DNA from: a bacterium
GTDB lineage: Bacteria; Bdellovibrionota; Bacteriovoracia; Bacteriovoracales; Bacteriovoracaceae
Reading direction: 5' to 3'
DNA length: 64,000 nt
Assembly (NCBI GenBank): GCA_030425045.1
Contig: JAUHVL010000001.1
Span: forward strand, 124,001 to 188,000
Shown here piece by piece: positions 17,073 through 26,701 of the stretch. The notes under the pieces are model-generated. The model had not been told where the DNA came from. It did no database searches and saw only the letters and a list, made by a program, of their open reading frames with translations. Each line of letters begins with the position of its first letter. Positions within the stretch are counted from its first letter, which is position 1. Both the position numbers and the translations under genes were made by a program.

Positions 17073-18636
17073 AAACCGGCCAGCTCCAAAATATTCGCTT
17101 TTTAAATCTCAGTAAAGTTCTCTTTAGAAAAGATCTTATTTTAAATTCAGAAGACATGAGATCGATAAATGTTTGATAAATATTTTTTTCGAGATGAATG
17201 ATAAAAAATATTTGTGCTGTTCTGGCCAAAAGTAATTTACGAATAAATTTAGAATTAAAAAACTCTGATCTCGAATTTTGATGAAACAGGTGAAAGACAG
17301 GCTTTTCGTTCAGTTTAAATTTAAGATCTCTAAGTTTGTAACCAAGATCGGTGTCTTCAAAGCCGTAATAGATAAAGTTAGTCTCAAAGTTACCAAATTG
17401 ATCTAGTGTTTTTTTACTAATACATAATGAGTGAGTGCAAAGATATTTCCATTTATCTTCAATTTCATCCCACTGTTTAGGGTTATTATGAAAATCGATC
17501 CAGTATTGATCACGATTCTTTATTGATGAAACGTCAATATCTTCATAGAGATTACTGCTACGTGAACACTCTTCCGTAAGATCAAATCTTTTTGATTGAA
17601 CGATATCGTACTCTTTTAAGAGATTTAGATTATCAATTAGGTAATCTTTATAAACGATGATGTCTGAATCTAAAAAGAAGATATATTGTCCACGGGCCAT
17701 GTTCTTAGCAAAGTTTCTAGAAATCCCTGCTCTATAGCGAGCATCACCCATAACTCGTCTTTGAAAACGGGGAAGGTAATAGTAGAAAAAATTATACTCA
17801 TTTTCTTTTTTGCAAAGAAGTTTGATCATTGTTTCATAGGTTCCATCATTGCTTCCATCATCAATTATGATAATTTCGAAATTTTCTTTTGAGTAATTTA
17901 GTTCGAATAAATTGTTGAGAACTTGTACAAGATAATTTTTGTTCTCAAACGAAGGAATAATGATAGAGCATTCAATATATTGTTGAATTGTTTTGCCGCT
18001 AAGTATGGGCTTATAAAAAGGAACGAGTTCTAAATCATCAGGAATCCGATGATCCCATAATACTTGCCATGGTGATGAGTGAAACTCAAAGGTGTTCTCA
18101 TTTAACAGCTTGTGGATTTCTTTAGCCGATAAATAATGAGAGTTTTCATTGTAGTTTAAACTAAAATAATAACAAATGTATTCTTCATAGTTTTTTAAAG
18201 CAACTCTAAGCTTTGAAATATCTAAACTTCGATGAACGACAATAACGATTTTGAAGGTTGTTTCAGTATCGATGAGATGGTTAATTTGAGCTTTAAAAAG
18301 TTCAAGCTCTTCATGATCTAATTCACTGTCAATAATAAACTCAAAGGGAATATTTTTTAATTCTAGATGGGCATAGCTTATAAGTCCCTTCTTGAAATCA
18401 CTTTGAATGATCAACTGCAGACCATTATCTTTAAGAGATTGATATACTTCTGGAATCAAATGTGAGTCTTCAAGTCTAAAAGGAATTTTAAAATATTTAT
18501 AATTATTTTTTTTTGCCTTTATAATGTAGTTGTCTATAATCTCAAGTTTTTTAATGTTTTTATTAACACCCAAAGAATAAGAGCTTATTTTTGAAAACTC
18601 ATTATTGTTTTTATATTTAAAGTAAAATGTACTCAT
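17062..18636 (-). CDS. Family 2 glycosyltransferase with an extra N-terminal domain
   Basis: A 524-residue protein. A GT-A domain starts at about 222 (CSIIIPSFENKNYL), with IIIDDGSNDGT, the metal-binding DxD (FFLDSDIIV) and a C-terminal GT7-like segment GFEDTDLGYKL; a basic tail closes the protein. The N-terminal 215 residues are not a glycosyltransferase; they resemble the N-terminus of the protein at 19445-20404 (FKIVIVVHRSL here, VKFVLVVNKSW there). It probably adds a sugar to a surface glycan. Stop/start overlap (ATGA) with the next upstream gene indicates a three-gene operon. Confidence 0.8.
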   Translation of the reverse strand: MSTFYFKYKNNNEFSKISSYSLGVNKNIKKLEIIDNYIIKAKKNNYKYFKIPFRLEDSHLIPEVYQSLKDNGLQLIIQSDFKKGLISYAHLELKNIPFEFIIDSELDHEELELFKAQINHLIDTETTFKIVIVVHRSLDISKLRVALKNYEEYICYYFSLNYNENSHYLSAKEIHKLLNENTFEFHSSPWQVLWDHRIPDDLELVPFYKPILSGKTIQQYIECSIIIPSFENKNYLVQVLNNLFELNYSKENFEIIIIDDGSNDGTYETMIKLLCKKENEYNFFYYYLPRFQRRVMGDARYRAGISRNFAKNMARGQYIFFLDSDIIVYKDYLIDNLNLLKEYDIVQSKRFDLTEECSRSSNLYEDIDVSSIKNRDQYWIDFHNNPKQWDEIEDKWKYLCTHSLCISKKTLDQFGNFETNFIYYGFEDTDLGYKLRDLKFKLNEKPVFHLFHQNSRSEFFNSKFIRKLLLARTAQIFFIIHLEKNIYQTFIDLMSSEFKIRSFLKRTLLRFKKRIFWSWPVFKS

Positions 18637-19451
18637 TTGAGAATCGCTCGCTTCATCATCCCGAGTCTGAAAAAGAAATTATATAGTTTTCTGAAAATAT
18701 GAAACATGAAATTATTTTTTTTCAGATTATTTTCACCTAAAATTGTAAAACGTTTAGGATAAGAGAGTATTTTGTACTTCGAAGAAAAATAACCTTGCTT
18801 GAAAGCCTTTTTTATAAACTTTTTAAATGAAATATCTGGTTTATGGATTGCAATTAAACGAGATGAAAATGCCATTTTGTATCCCACTTGGTTCAGTCGA
18901 GATAAAAATTCTGTCTCGCTACTTCCGTAGCTAATTCTTTCATCAAAAAAATTATTTTCTTGAAAAACGGAAGAGTGAATAACAAGACATCCACCAAGTA
19001 AGGTCCAGTGATTGGATCCAATACGAGCGTAGCGAACCCACTCAGAGCAAAGCAAATTATAAAAGCTATCTAAACGAGAGCAGTTCAGGTGATCTTTATA
19101 TTCACCTCCAAATACTTTGATAAAAGAGTTCTTAGAAATAAAATGATCGATCTCTTCAAAAAAGTTAATATTATCAATAAAGCAATCATCATCGAGAAAC
19201 AAAACGTAATCATGTTCTTTAATAGCTTCTTTTGCTCCTAGGTTTCTTGCTTTGTTTACACCAAGCTCATTAGTAAAAAGATAATGAGTGAAATTAAAAT
19301 GAGAGGATACCTCTTGGTCATCTTTTGAAAAATAATTAGAGACAATATAAGTATCAATATTTAGATTAAGTTTATCTAGAGAATTCAAAAGCTCACTCAG
19401 TTTATGAGATCGATTATGTGTTGGTATGACGATGGCTAATTTTTCTACCAT
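18633..19451 (-). CDS. Family 2 glycosyltransferase
   Basis: A 272-residue single-domain GT2 enzyme: N-terminal LAIVIPTHNRSHKL, the GVNKARNLGAKEA helix and the metal-binding LFLDDDCFID motif, then an acceptor-side YGSSETEFLSRL segment. A basic, aromatic C-terminus may associate with the membrane. Donor and acceptor are unknown. It is the middle gene of the operon 20404 to 17062. Confidence 0.85.
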   Translation of the reverse strand: MVEKLAIVIPTHNRSHKLSELLNSLDKLNLNIDTYIVSNYFSKDDQEVSSHFNFTHYLFTNELGVNKARNLGAKEAIKEHDYVLFLDDDCFIDNINFFEEIDHFISKNSFIKVFGGEYKDHLNCSRLDSFYNLLCSEWVRYARIGSNHWTLLGGCLVIHSSVFQENNFFDERISYGSSETEFLSRLNQVGYKMAFSSRLIAIHKPDISFKKFIKKAFKQGYFSSKYKILSYPKRFTILGENNLKKNNFMFHIFRKLYNFFFRLGMMKRAILK

Positions 19452-20404
19452 GGCTTCTTCTTACCTCTCAGGATTAAAAGTATTTTTTTTGGCAATTGAT
19501 TTCTGTTCTCGAAATGAAATAATAGGATGAAGTAAAGTTTTCTGATGGGTTCACCGTAATCCCACCAGGATTGGACAATAATGTCCCACCAGAATTTATT
19601 TATTTTACCGTACGAATATTTTATATAACCCATCACTCTTATAGGAATAACTTTTGATATAAAGAAAATAGCTGGAGAGAAAAATCCTAAAATAATTGAG
19701 TATATTGAGTAAAAAGTACTAATTATAAATATTAAGGGGTGAGTGGTAAGAAAATAGGTAACTGCTTTGAGCTGAGAATTAAGAACAATAAAAAACTCTT
19801 TTAAGCTTGGTAAGGGGATATTTTTATTTGTTATTACTTTACTTTGATACTCATAAGAAAATTTATCACAGGTAATAAGCGGGTCTTGGGTGATTCTTAA
19901 TTTTTTAGAGTTTTTATATTTAAGGAAACGAAGTAGTAATTCTTGTTGTTCATTTTTAGAGAGTTTAAACTTGTTAGTTGGAGAGTCAAAACTTATTAAT
20001 GTATTGTTTTTAATTTTCTGAGACAGAGTTCTATAAACTTCTTCGGCAAACCAGGATTTATTAACAACCAATACAAATTTAACTGATTTAAATTTAACTA
20101 TAGTGTTTTGAAAACTTTCGAATTCATTTGGCTTGAGGGGTTTATATAAAATTATATTAATATTAAACTTATTTGATAAATCAGTGTAGCTATTGAGTTC
20201 ATCTTGAAAAATTGAAACAAAAAAATTGTAATCATCGCTTTTCTGTTCAATAGATCCCCAAAGAGGCCATTGGTAATCAATAATAGGTAGAGAGACGTCG
20301 CTTCCTATAGGAAACTTTTCTAAAACTTGATCAAGCTGCTCGATTTGATAAATGCCATGAAGGCAATTTTCAGAAATTAAGTATTGATCGGGTGTATTCT
20401 TCAT
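19445..20404 (-). CDS. Membrane protein sharing the N-terminal module of the neighbouring GT2
   Basis: A 319-residue protein. Residues 1-190 look like a soluble domain similar to the N-terminus of the protein at 17062-18636: both have an IxxVVxxSW/L strand followed by a Lys-rich helix and a similar order of elements. Residues about 205-265 hold two to three hydrophobic helices (TYFLTTHPLIFIISTFYS, YSIILGFFSPAIFFIS), then an aromatic, basic tail. It starts the glycosyltransferase operon. It may anchor the pathway or bind its acceptor; no family is recognised. Confidence 0.6.
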   Translation of the reverse strand: MKNTPDQYLISENCLHGIYQIEQLDQVLEKFPIGSDVSLPIIDYQWPLWGSIEQKSDDYNFFVSIFQDELNSYTDLSNKFNINIILYKPLKPNEFESFQNTIVKFKSVKFVLVVNKSWFAEEVYRTLSQKIKNNTLISFDSPTNKFKLSKNEQQELLLRFLKYKNSKKLRITQDPLITCDKFSYEYQSKVITNKNIPLPSLKEFFIVLNSQLKAVTYFLTTHPLIFIISTFYSIYSIILGFFSPAIFFISKVIPIRVMGYIKYSYGKINKFWWDIIVQSWWDYGEPIRKLYFILLFHFENRNQLPKKILLILRGKKKPW

Positions 20405-20592
20405 AAGCCATGTTCTATTCTAGACTAATGTGACTGGGAAAACATTTCTTGTGCGCAATGCACCAGTAGATAAGTTCAAAAAAAAGATCTCTTAATTGAA
20501 TATTCAAATTGGTTTTTAAAATTAAATTGCTAGTAATCAGATTCAATAGTTTGTTTTGCTGCGCGTAGGCCTCTTAACTATTCAGTTTTCTT

Positions 20593-20621
20593 TTGCCGAT
20601 GGCCAAAACTTTCTATATAAA
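20593..20621 (+). promoter_or_regulatory. Probable promoter of tRNA-Thr(GGT)-tuf
   Basis: TTGCCG (20593-20598), a 17-base spacer and TATAAA (20616-20621) make a convincing sigma-70-type promoter. Transcription would begin at about 20628, 20 bases before the tRNA. Confidence 0.55.
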
Positions 20622-20649
20622 TCCCTTTACGATTTCTCGGAAAGACGAC

Positions 20650-20724
20650 GCTCGCGTGGCTCAGGGGTAGAGCGTTCCCTTGGTAAGGGAGAGGTCGCGG
20701 GTTCAATTCCCGCCGCGAGCTCCA
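20650..20724 (+). tRNA. tRNA-Thr (anticodon GGT)
   Basis: A 75-base tRNA with acceptor GCTCGCG/CGCGAGC, D arm GCTCAGGGGTAGAGC, anticodon loop TTGGTAA, T arm CGGGTTCAATTCCCG, and encoded CCA. It immediately precedes tuf, as thrT precedes tufB in Escherichia coli. Confidence 0.96.
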
Positions 20725-20862
20725 TTTTTATTGGCATTTGTGGCCAAGTTGTCTTGCCTAGTGTAAAGAAATCGAGGATACTTGTGAGTCTGTGAATTAG
20801 ACATAAATTGAGATTTAATCTCTTAGATGAATTTTATAGAAAAGCTTAAGGAGTAAAAAGCC

Positions 20863-22053
20863 ATGGCAAAGGAAAAATTTGACAGAAGTAAACCCCACGT
20901 AAACGTTGGTACTATTGGACACGTTGACCACGGTAAAACAACACTAACTGCTGCGATCACTATGACTATGGCTGATCTACACGGTGGTGCTGCTCAGGAC
21001 TACGCAGAAATCGATTCTGCTCCTGAAGAAAAAGCTCGTGGTATTACGATTAACTCTGCTCACGTTGAGTATGAAACAGCTAATCGTCACTACGCCCACG
21101 TTGATTGTCCAGGTCACGCCGACTACGTTAAAAACATGGTTACTGGTGCTGCTCAGATGGACGGTGCAATTTTAGTTGTATCTGCTGCTGACGGACCTAT
21201 GCCTCAAACAAGAGAACACATCCTTCTTGCACGTCAGGTTGGTGTTCCTGCAATCGTTGTTTTCATGAACAAAGTTGATCAAGTTGATGACGAAGAATTA
21301 TTAGAACTAGTTGAAATGGAAATTAGAGAACTATTATCTTCTTATGATTTCCCAGGTGATGATATTCCTATCACAAAAGGATCTGCTCTTGCTGCTGTTG
21401 AAAACAGAGATGCAAACATTGGGCGTGAAAGAATCGTTGAGTTAATGGAAACTGTAGACTCATATATCCCTGAGCCAACTCGTGACGTTGATAAGCAATT
21501 CTTAATGCCTATCGAAGACGTTTTCTCAATCTCTGGACGTGGTACTGTTGTTACAGGTCGTATCGAAAGAGGGATTGTTAAAGTTAACGAAGAAGTTGAA
21601 ATCGTTGGTATCAGAGAAACTCAAAAAACTACTGTTACTGGTGTTGAAATGTTTAGAAAGCTTCTTGACGAAGGTCAAGCTGGTGACAACGTTGGTCTTT
21701 TACTTCGTGGTACAAAAAGAGAAGAAGTTGAAAGAGGTCAAGTATGTTGTGTTCCAGGAAGTGTTAAGCCACACAAGAAATTTAAGTGTGAGGTTTATAT
21801 TCTTTCTAAAGATGAAGGTGGACGTCACACTCCAATCTTCCCTGGTTACCGTCCTCAGTTCTACTTCAGAACGACTGACGTTACTGGTGACATCAAGCTT
21901 GCTGACGGTGTTGAAATGGTTATGCCAGGTGATAACACTTCTTTCGACGTTGAACTTATTACTTCTATTGCGATGGAAAAAGGTCTTAAGTTTGCGATCC
22001 GTGAAGGTGGTAGAACAATTGGTGCCGGTACCGTTTCTGAAATTGTTGAATAA
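20863..22053 (+). CDS. tuf: Elongation factor Tu
   Basis: A 396-residue EF-Tu, with the GTPase motifs GHVDHGKTT, the switch-2 [11 protein letters not shown] and [10 protein letters not shown], and domains 2 and 3 ([33 protein letters not shown]). It delivers aminoacyl-tRNA to the ribosome. AAGGAG lies before the ATG. Codon use is visibly different from the flanking island genes (many GGT, CGT, GTT and AAC codons), as expected for a highly expressed gene. Confidence 0.98.
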   Translation: MAKEKFDRSKPHVNVGTIGHVDHGKTTLTAAITMTMADLHGGAAQDYAEIDSAPEEKARGITINSAHVEYETANRHYAHVDCPGHADYVKNMVTGAAQMDGAILVVSAADGPMPQTREHILLARQVGVPAIVVFMNKVDQVDDEELLELVEMEIRELLSSYDFPGDDIPITKGSALAAVENRDANIGRERIVELMETVDSYIPEPTRDVDKQFLMPIEDVFSISGRGTVVTGRIERGIVKVNEEVEIVGIRETQKTTVTGVEMFRKLLDEGQAGDNVGLLLRGTKREEVERGQVCCVPGSVKPHKKFKCEVYILSKDEGGRHTPIFPGYRPQFYFRTTDVTGDIKLADGVEMVMPGDNTSFDVELITSIAMEKGLKFAIREGGRTIGAGTVSEIVE

Positions 22054-22079
22054 TATTTAATCAATATTTCAAATAAATT

Positions 22080-22108
22080 AGGCCAGTCTTTGACTGGCCT
22101 TTTTTTTT
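22080..22108 (+). terminator. Intrinsic terminator of tuf
   Basis: AGGCCAGTC, a TTT loop and GACTGGCCT form a perfect 9-bp hairpin followed by a run of nine T. It isolates tuf from the radical SAM gene that begins 17 bases later. Confidence 0.92.
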
Positions 22109-22124
22109 GCTTGAAACTGTAATA

Positions 22125-23252
22125 ATGAAAGAAAAGATGCATCTAGATTATAATTATTGCGCAATGTTAAAAAATGCTACTTGCTATAATATGGGTGATG
22201 ATGCAAAGGCTTGCGACCTTTCAATTCATTCAATTCCAAAAGAGTACCAATCTTTAGATTTTAGACAGAATCTAGCTAGTGAATGGATAAGTGAAAATTG
22301 TAAAAAGTGTATTGATCTTGAAAATAATAATCAGAAATCTCAAAGATATTACTTAAATAGTAGATTTGAAAATGAGCTCGAAGATTACATATATTTTGAT
22401 ATTAGATTTTCAAGTGTATGTAATTTAGTTTGTGTCGGATGTTCAGAACAATATTCATCGAGTTGGGCAAAATTAAAAGGTTTATCTGTAAGGAAAAAAC
22501 AAAACAAAGATCAGGCAATAGAGAATATTGTTAGTGAAGTAAAAAAAACAGATAAGAATATTTTGTTGTATTTTGCAGGTGGTGAGCCTTTCTTGATTAA
22601 AGAACATTTCCATTTAATTGCAAAAGTAAGAGAAGTTTTATCGAATGATCAAATTTTAAAACTTCAGTTTTTAACAAATTTAACCCGCTTAAACGATGAA
22701 GTTCTAGACTTAGCCAAGTCATATGAGATTATACTTGGAATTAGTATAGACTCTTGGGGAGAGGCAAATCAATATTTACGCTACCCCTGTAATAATGATG
22801 AAATTATTAATAATATTGTCAATTTGCATACTCTTGGTATCCGGAGGCTTTATTTTCAACCAACGGTTAGTTTGTTGAATATTTTTCATTTGAGAGAATT
22901 TTTAAATTTAAGTAAAATAATAAGAGATAGGCTTAAAGAGAAAGTAATGTATTATCCTCACTTACTGGTAGATCCTGTCGAATTATCTATTTTTAATACA
23001 CCTAAGAATTTAAGAGCATTTATTCTTGAAGAAATAACCCATCTTAAGAATGCTTTTAAAAACATTAGTGAATTTAAGTATTTCTATGATCTTTTAATTT
23101 CAATCGAGGCAAACTTAGCAGTCAATAGTTCTGCCTTAGAGCTGCCGGAGATTTTAAAATATATTGAAAGAAAAGATGAAGAAAGAAATCTAAAATATGA
23201 GATATCACTACCTGAGTTAAAAAAAATAATCGATAAAGTATATAATGAGTAA
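22125..23252 (+). CDS. Radical SAM protein, divergent N-terminal-twitch type
   Basis: A 375-residue protein. The [4Fe-4S]-SAM motif is C99-x3-C103-x2-C106 (CNLVCVGC), followed by the GGEP box (YFAGGEPFL). The first 80 residues carry extra cysteines, ending in ENCKKCIDLENNNQKSQR, matching the Cys-rich N-terminal layout of twitch-domain radical SAM proteins. It probably binds a second cluster and modifies a peptide or small molecule. The in-frame TTG at 22107 lies within the tuf terminator, so ATG 22125 (or 22137) is preferred. It overlaps a 2OG oxygenase gene by 8 bases. It sits between tuf and tRNA-Trp, a place normally free of such genes. Confidence 0.8.
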   Translation: MKEKMHLDYNYCAMLKNATCYNMGDDAKACDLSIHSIPKEYQSLDFRQNLASEWISENCKKCIDLENNNQKSQRYYLNSRFENELEDYIYFDIRFSSVCNLVCVGCSEQYSSSWAKLKGLSVRKKQNKDQAIENIVSEVKKTDKNILLYFAGGEPFLIKEHFHLIAKVREVLSNDQILKLQFLTNLTRLNDEVLDLAKSYEIILGISIDSWGEANQYLRYPCNNDEIINNIVNLHTLGIRRLYFQPTVSLLNIFHLREFLNLSKIIRDRLKEKVMYYPHLLVDPVELSIFNTPKNLRAFILEEITHLKNAFKNISEFKYFYDLLISIEANLAVNSSALELPEILKYIERKDEERNLKYEISLPELKKIIDKVYNE

Positions 23253-23970
23253 CTTATTTAAAAAATTAAACTTAGAAATCAAGCCAGAAGAACAATTAGA
23301 GATACTTAATCCTGTTATTGTGAAACAGCAAGAAGCAGTTTCAGAAAAAGAGCTAGTGCCATCATTTTGGATAAGTGGGGGAATGAGATATTTAAAAAAT
23401 CCTCCGTCAATCTTAAGTAAATATCAGCAAGGTCGATTTTCATACCTTGCTCGTGGAATGAGTGAATTAAATTGGGTGTGGGGTGATAATGCTGGCGTTG
23501 ATAATGTAAGATCGCTATTATCGAAACTAAATGGTTTCTTAGTAAATATAACAAGAATTGCGATCATTATTCAGAAGCCCGGCTACGAAGTTCCAACTCA
23601 TAGAGATTTGATTGTGGGATCGAATTATTCTAATTTGAAAGACTCATATAGTACTTTCTTGGGCTCTCAAGAGTTGATCTATTTTGGAGAAGATTGGTTT
23701 CATAAACTATTAGAGATACCAAAAAATACATATCATAGTGATCAAAATTATTTCGGCTTACGGATACCAATCTCTGAAAAGCCAGGAGAAAATGGAAGAC
23801 CATATGTAATCAATGAAGATGGTAAGAAGGAGTATTATGACTTTGGAAATAATCTCTTCTTATTAAATGAAGCACACTATGGTCATGGTGCAGATCCGGT
23901 TGATTTTTATCGAGGTGTTATTATTGTCGATGGAAAGCTAAATTTAGAACACTTAGATAAGTATAGTTAA
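23245..23970 (+). CDS. 2OG/Fe(II) oxygenase-like protein (aspartyl/asparaginyl hydroxylase type)
   Basis: A 241-residue protein whose second half fits a double-stranded beta-helix oxygenase: metal-binding H119-x-D121 (VPTHRDLIV), distal His in NEAHYGHGADP (H211 or H214) and a 2OG-binding Arg in FYRGVIIVDG (R223). Its start codon overlaps the preceding radical SAM gene, and the pair probably acts on one substrate. Substrate is unknown. Confidence 0.65.
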   Translation: MSNLFKKLNLEIKPEEQLEILNPVIVKQQEAVSEKELVPSFWISGGMRYLKNPPSILSKYQQGRFSYLARGMSELNWVWGDNAGVDNVRSLLSKLNGFLVNITRIAIIIQKPGYEVPTHRDLIVGSNYSNLKDSYSTFLGSQELIYFGEDWFHKLLEIPKNTYHSDQNYFGLRIPISEKPGENGRPYVINEDGKKEYYDFGNNLFLLNEAHYGHGADPVDFYRGVIIVDGKLNLEHLDKYS

Positions 23971-24044
23971 ATTTAATGCAAAGCCTCATTTGAATATTTA
24001 GTTCACATTTTCAATAGGATATGATTCAATCACTGATCTCATAA

Positions 24045-24120
24045 GGGTGTATAGCTCCAACGGTAGAGCGGCTGATTCCAAATCAGTAGGTTGGGAGTTC
24101 GAATCTCTCTGCACCCGCCA
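24045..24120 (+). tRNA. tRNA-Trp (anticodon CCA)
   Basis: A 76-base tRNA: acceptor GGGTGTA/TGCACCC, D arm GCTCCAACGGTAGAGC, anticodon loop TTCCAAA, T arm GGGAGTTCGAATCTCTC, encoded CCA. In many bacteria this gene lies between tuf and secE-nusG; here accessory genes surround it on both sides. Confidence 0.95.
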
Positions 24121-24123
24121 CTA

Positions 24124-25182
24124 TTAAAACTTATCTGGATCGATATAAGGCATAATTTCTAAAGCGTATTTTGAATAAGGCAAATGGAGATTCCCTTTAA
24201 TAAACTCAGTGAGCTCATCCTTTAAAGGAGAGTTGTAAGTTTTAAGATTGTTTACACGTGCAATTTTTTTGGCATTAGTACCTTGTTTCACTAGAGTAAT
24301 TAAATCATTTTCTTTAAGGCCATAACTAAGAATCTCTATATCAAGGAGGTCGGTGCAGTAATGCTCTAGTATGTATTGATAAATTTGATAGTCATATAAA
24401 AGCCTGGCGGGACATTTTGTAAGAGTGCTTAGAAAATGGTCGTCTAGAAATGGCGTTACGGCTACTGACTCTGCAAAGCTAGGTTTAAGCCAGATAGGTG
24501 TTTGATAAAAAGAAGTTATATTAGAATTACGTAATAGAAAAAAATAGATAAAAAAATTAGTATTATCATTTAACGTATTTGATGAGATTTCATTGTTTAG
24601 TACTTCTTTTAGCGGCGAATTTCTCGTGCTATTAAGGATGCTTTGAAGTTGACATGTTTGATTGTCTCGAACTTGTCCTCCAAGTAATTCGCCTCCCCAA
24701 AGTCCAGATAAGGTTTTACTTTGTTGATTATCTCGAATGAGATAACCGTTAGAGTGAAGTTTTGGTTTTTCAATTTGAATATTAAGGTTAAATTTCTTTG
24801 CTAGTTTTTTTACTAAGATTACATCTTGGTCTGTATTACTATCTAAATTTGGATGAACTCTGGTATAGAGGTATTTATTATGAAGGACAGATGGATGATT
24901 TTTTAAAAGAATCGATAAAATCAGTCTTGTATCGACTCCCCCACTGAGTGCGACAGCATCAAAAGAATCATTTCTTACGAAAGTATCAATTGAGGCTTCT
25001 AGGCTTTGATATATTTTTTTTGCCAGTAGCTTTAAATCTTGATCTATAGAGTGTGAGTTGAAAATATCGGGGTATGTATTGTAGAGACTGAGATGTACTG
25101 TTTCATAGTCACGAAAAAGACTACTTCCTTTAGTTGTAATTCCAAATTCCAAAAAGTCTAAAGCTGTATCTTTATTAATCAT
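24124..25182 (-). CDS. Asparagine synthase-like PP-loop protein without glutaminase domain
   Basis: A 352-residue protein with the ATP pyrophosphatase PP-loop ALSGGVDTRL (about residues 78-86), a variant of SGGxDS, and AsnB-like later segments (TPFLDDHFLSTL, about 265). The N-terminal Ntn-type glutaminase domain of AsnB is missing, so it would use another nitrogen or amine donor, or form an amide or lactam as the stand-alone cyclases do. Its stop lies 3 bases from tRNA-Trp and it is divergent from the next gene. Function is open. Confidence 0.65.
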   Translation of the reverse strand: MINKDTALDFLEFGITTKGSSLFRDYETVHLSLYNTYPDIFNSHSIDQDLKLLAKKIYQSLEASIDTFVRNDSFDAVALSGGVDTRLILSILLKNHPSVLHNKYLYTRVHPNLDSNTDQDVILVKKLAKKFNLNIQIEKPKLHSNGYLIRDNQQSKTLSGLWGGELLGGQVRDNQTCQLQSILNSTRNSPLKEVLNNEISSNTLNDNTNFFIYFFLLRNSNITSFYQTPIWLKPSFAESVAVTPFLDDHFLSTLTKCPARLLYDYQIYQYILEHYCTDLLDIEILSYGLKENDLITLVKQGTNAKKIARVNNLKTYNSPLKDELTEFIKGNLHLPYSKYALEIMPYIDPDKF

Positions 25183-25207
25183 CGTATATGATTATAGAAT
25201 AGATAGA

Positions 25208-26701
25208 GTGAAAACATCAAAAAATATGAATAACCAGATTAAGAAAAAAGACCCTATACTTTTAATTATTATTTCTTGCCTTGTCTACTTATATATCTTT
25301 AGAGTATTTGGACATCACGGTGGAGATAATTTTGCGTTCTTATATACTTTTAACGAGAAAATATCATTAGATCGCTTTTGGTTTCTTCTTACAGAGTCCA
25401 AAACACATGGATATCAGTATCGACCATTAGGATTTTTTGGGTTTTATTATCTTTTGGGTAGCTTCTTCTCTGTAAATGTTTGGGGTTATAAAATAATTAA
25501 TGCTGCTTTAATGATTGTGAACTCCTACTTGGTTTACTCGATTAGTTTTAAGTTCGTCGCAAAGAGGGATCTCGCTTTAATTAGCAGCTTTATATTTTTA
25601 AGTTCATATGGATTTCAACCTCAGCAGATTGATTTAAGCCTTATTGCCAAATATGGTTTTGTTACAACGTTGTTTTTATTTTTGTACAAATATCATATAC
25701 AGAATAATTCGCTAGGAAATATGGTTTTATTTTTATGTAGTGCAATTATGATTATGCTGCATGAAGGGGTTGTTGGAATTATTTTGGTGCTCTCTCTTAT
25801 GTCTGTAGTTTTGTTAAAAAACTATATTTCAGCATTGGTTTTAATTTTTCCATTAGGGCTTTATTCAGTAATGAGAATTTTTGTATGGGAAGTTCCAAGT
25901 AGTGGCTTTATGGCCATTGGTGTAGATAGAGTTTTGTTATATTTTTTATATAGTGGAGCAGCTTCTTTCTCCTCCATGGTCTCATTGGATAATTATGTAA
26001 TTTTATTTTTTGTTTTGTTTGTTCCAATTATTTATTGGTTGATAAAGAAAAAAGACAAAACACTATTTTTCTTATTTACGATGACGTTGTTTTCTTATTT
26101 ACCTTTTTGCTTTTTAAGAGAACATACAATTACTGATGTAACAATTAAGTCGCCGATCTGGTCGGCTTCCTTTGCCTCAATTTTAGTGGTTGCTTTATTT
26201 AAAGACTTAAAGCGTAAGAAGGTATTATTTGGATTAATATTTTGGACTAATGTCTTTGGTTCTTATCAGTTTCATCAAAAAGTACTTATCCCTAAGTACA
26301 AGTGGTTTGATAGTATTGTCGAAAGAACAAAAAGAAGCTTTGATAAAGTAGTTTTAGGCAATACATCAAAGAAAATATATATAAACTTAAATGACAATGA
26401 TAAGATTAAACCTGTAGAAAAGATTTATAATAGAGTCTTTCTTCCTGGTGTTCTATCGTATCTATACCCTGATCATTCTTTTATTCTGAAATATCCAGAT
26501 TATCAAAACCTATCAAAGACTAGTTTTACTCACATAAATATTGAAAAGAAAAGTTTACCAAAATATATACTGAACGAGGGTGAGATCTTAAAGGTATTTG
26601 ATGAATATGGATATATTTATGATGTTAAAAATATCGATATAAAACTTAATGGTGAATACTCAGAGTTGAACTTTATTACGTCTAAAGAAATAATAAATTA
26701 A
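25208..26701 (+). CDS. Polytopic membrane protein, GT-C glycosyltransferase-like
   Basis: A 497-residue protein with about ten transmembrane helices in the first 335 residues and a polar C-terminal domain of about 150. An early acidic loop follows helix 1 (FGHHGGDNFAF), as in GT-C enzymes that use polyprenyl-phosphate sugars, but the match is only by topology. GTG 25208 is used as start; ATG 25226 is possible. The end overlaps the convergent VanZ-like gene by 42 bases. Confidence 0.5.
   Translation: MKTSKNMNNQIKKKDPILLIIISCLVYLYIFRVFGHHGGDNFAFLYTFNEKISLDRFWFLLTESKTHGYQYRPLGFFGFYYLLGSFFSVNVWGYKIINAALMIVNSYLVYSISFKFVAKRDLALISSFIFLSSYGFQPQQIDLSLIAKYGFVTTLFLFLYKYHIQNNSLGNMVLFLCSAIMIMLHEGVVGIILVLSLMSVVLLKNYISALVLIFPLGLYSVMRIFVWEVPSSGFMAIGVDRVLLYFLYSGAASFSSMVSLDNYVILFFVLFVPIIYWLIKKKDKTLFFLFTMTLFSYLPFCFLREHTITDVTIKSPIWSASFASILVVALFKDLKRKKVLFGLIFWTNVFGSYQFHQKVLIPKYKWFDSIVERTKRSFDKVVLGNTSKKIYINLNDNDKIKPVEKIYNRVFLPGVLSYLYPDHSFILKYPDYQNLSKTSFTHINIEKKSLPKYILNEGEILKVFDEYGYIYDVKNIDIKLNGEYSELNFITSKEIIN

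Noticed and set aside
20556-20795. 79-residue plus-strand frame across tRNA-Thr(GGT)
   Set aside because: It runs through the promoter and the tRNA; the coding look is caused by RNA sequence.
21539-22060. 173-residue +2-frame protein inside tuf
   Set aside because: A Leu/Val-rich shadow of the strongly biased tuf codons; tuf itself is certain.
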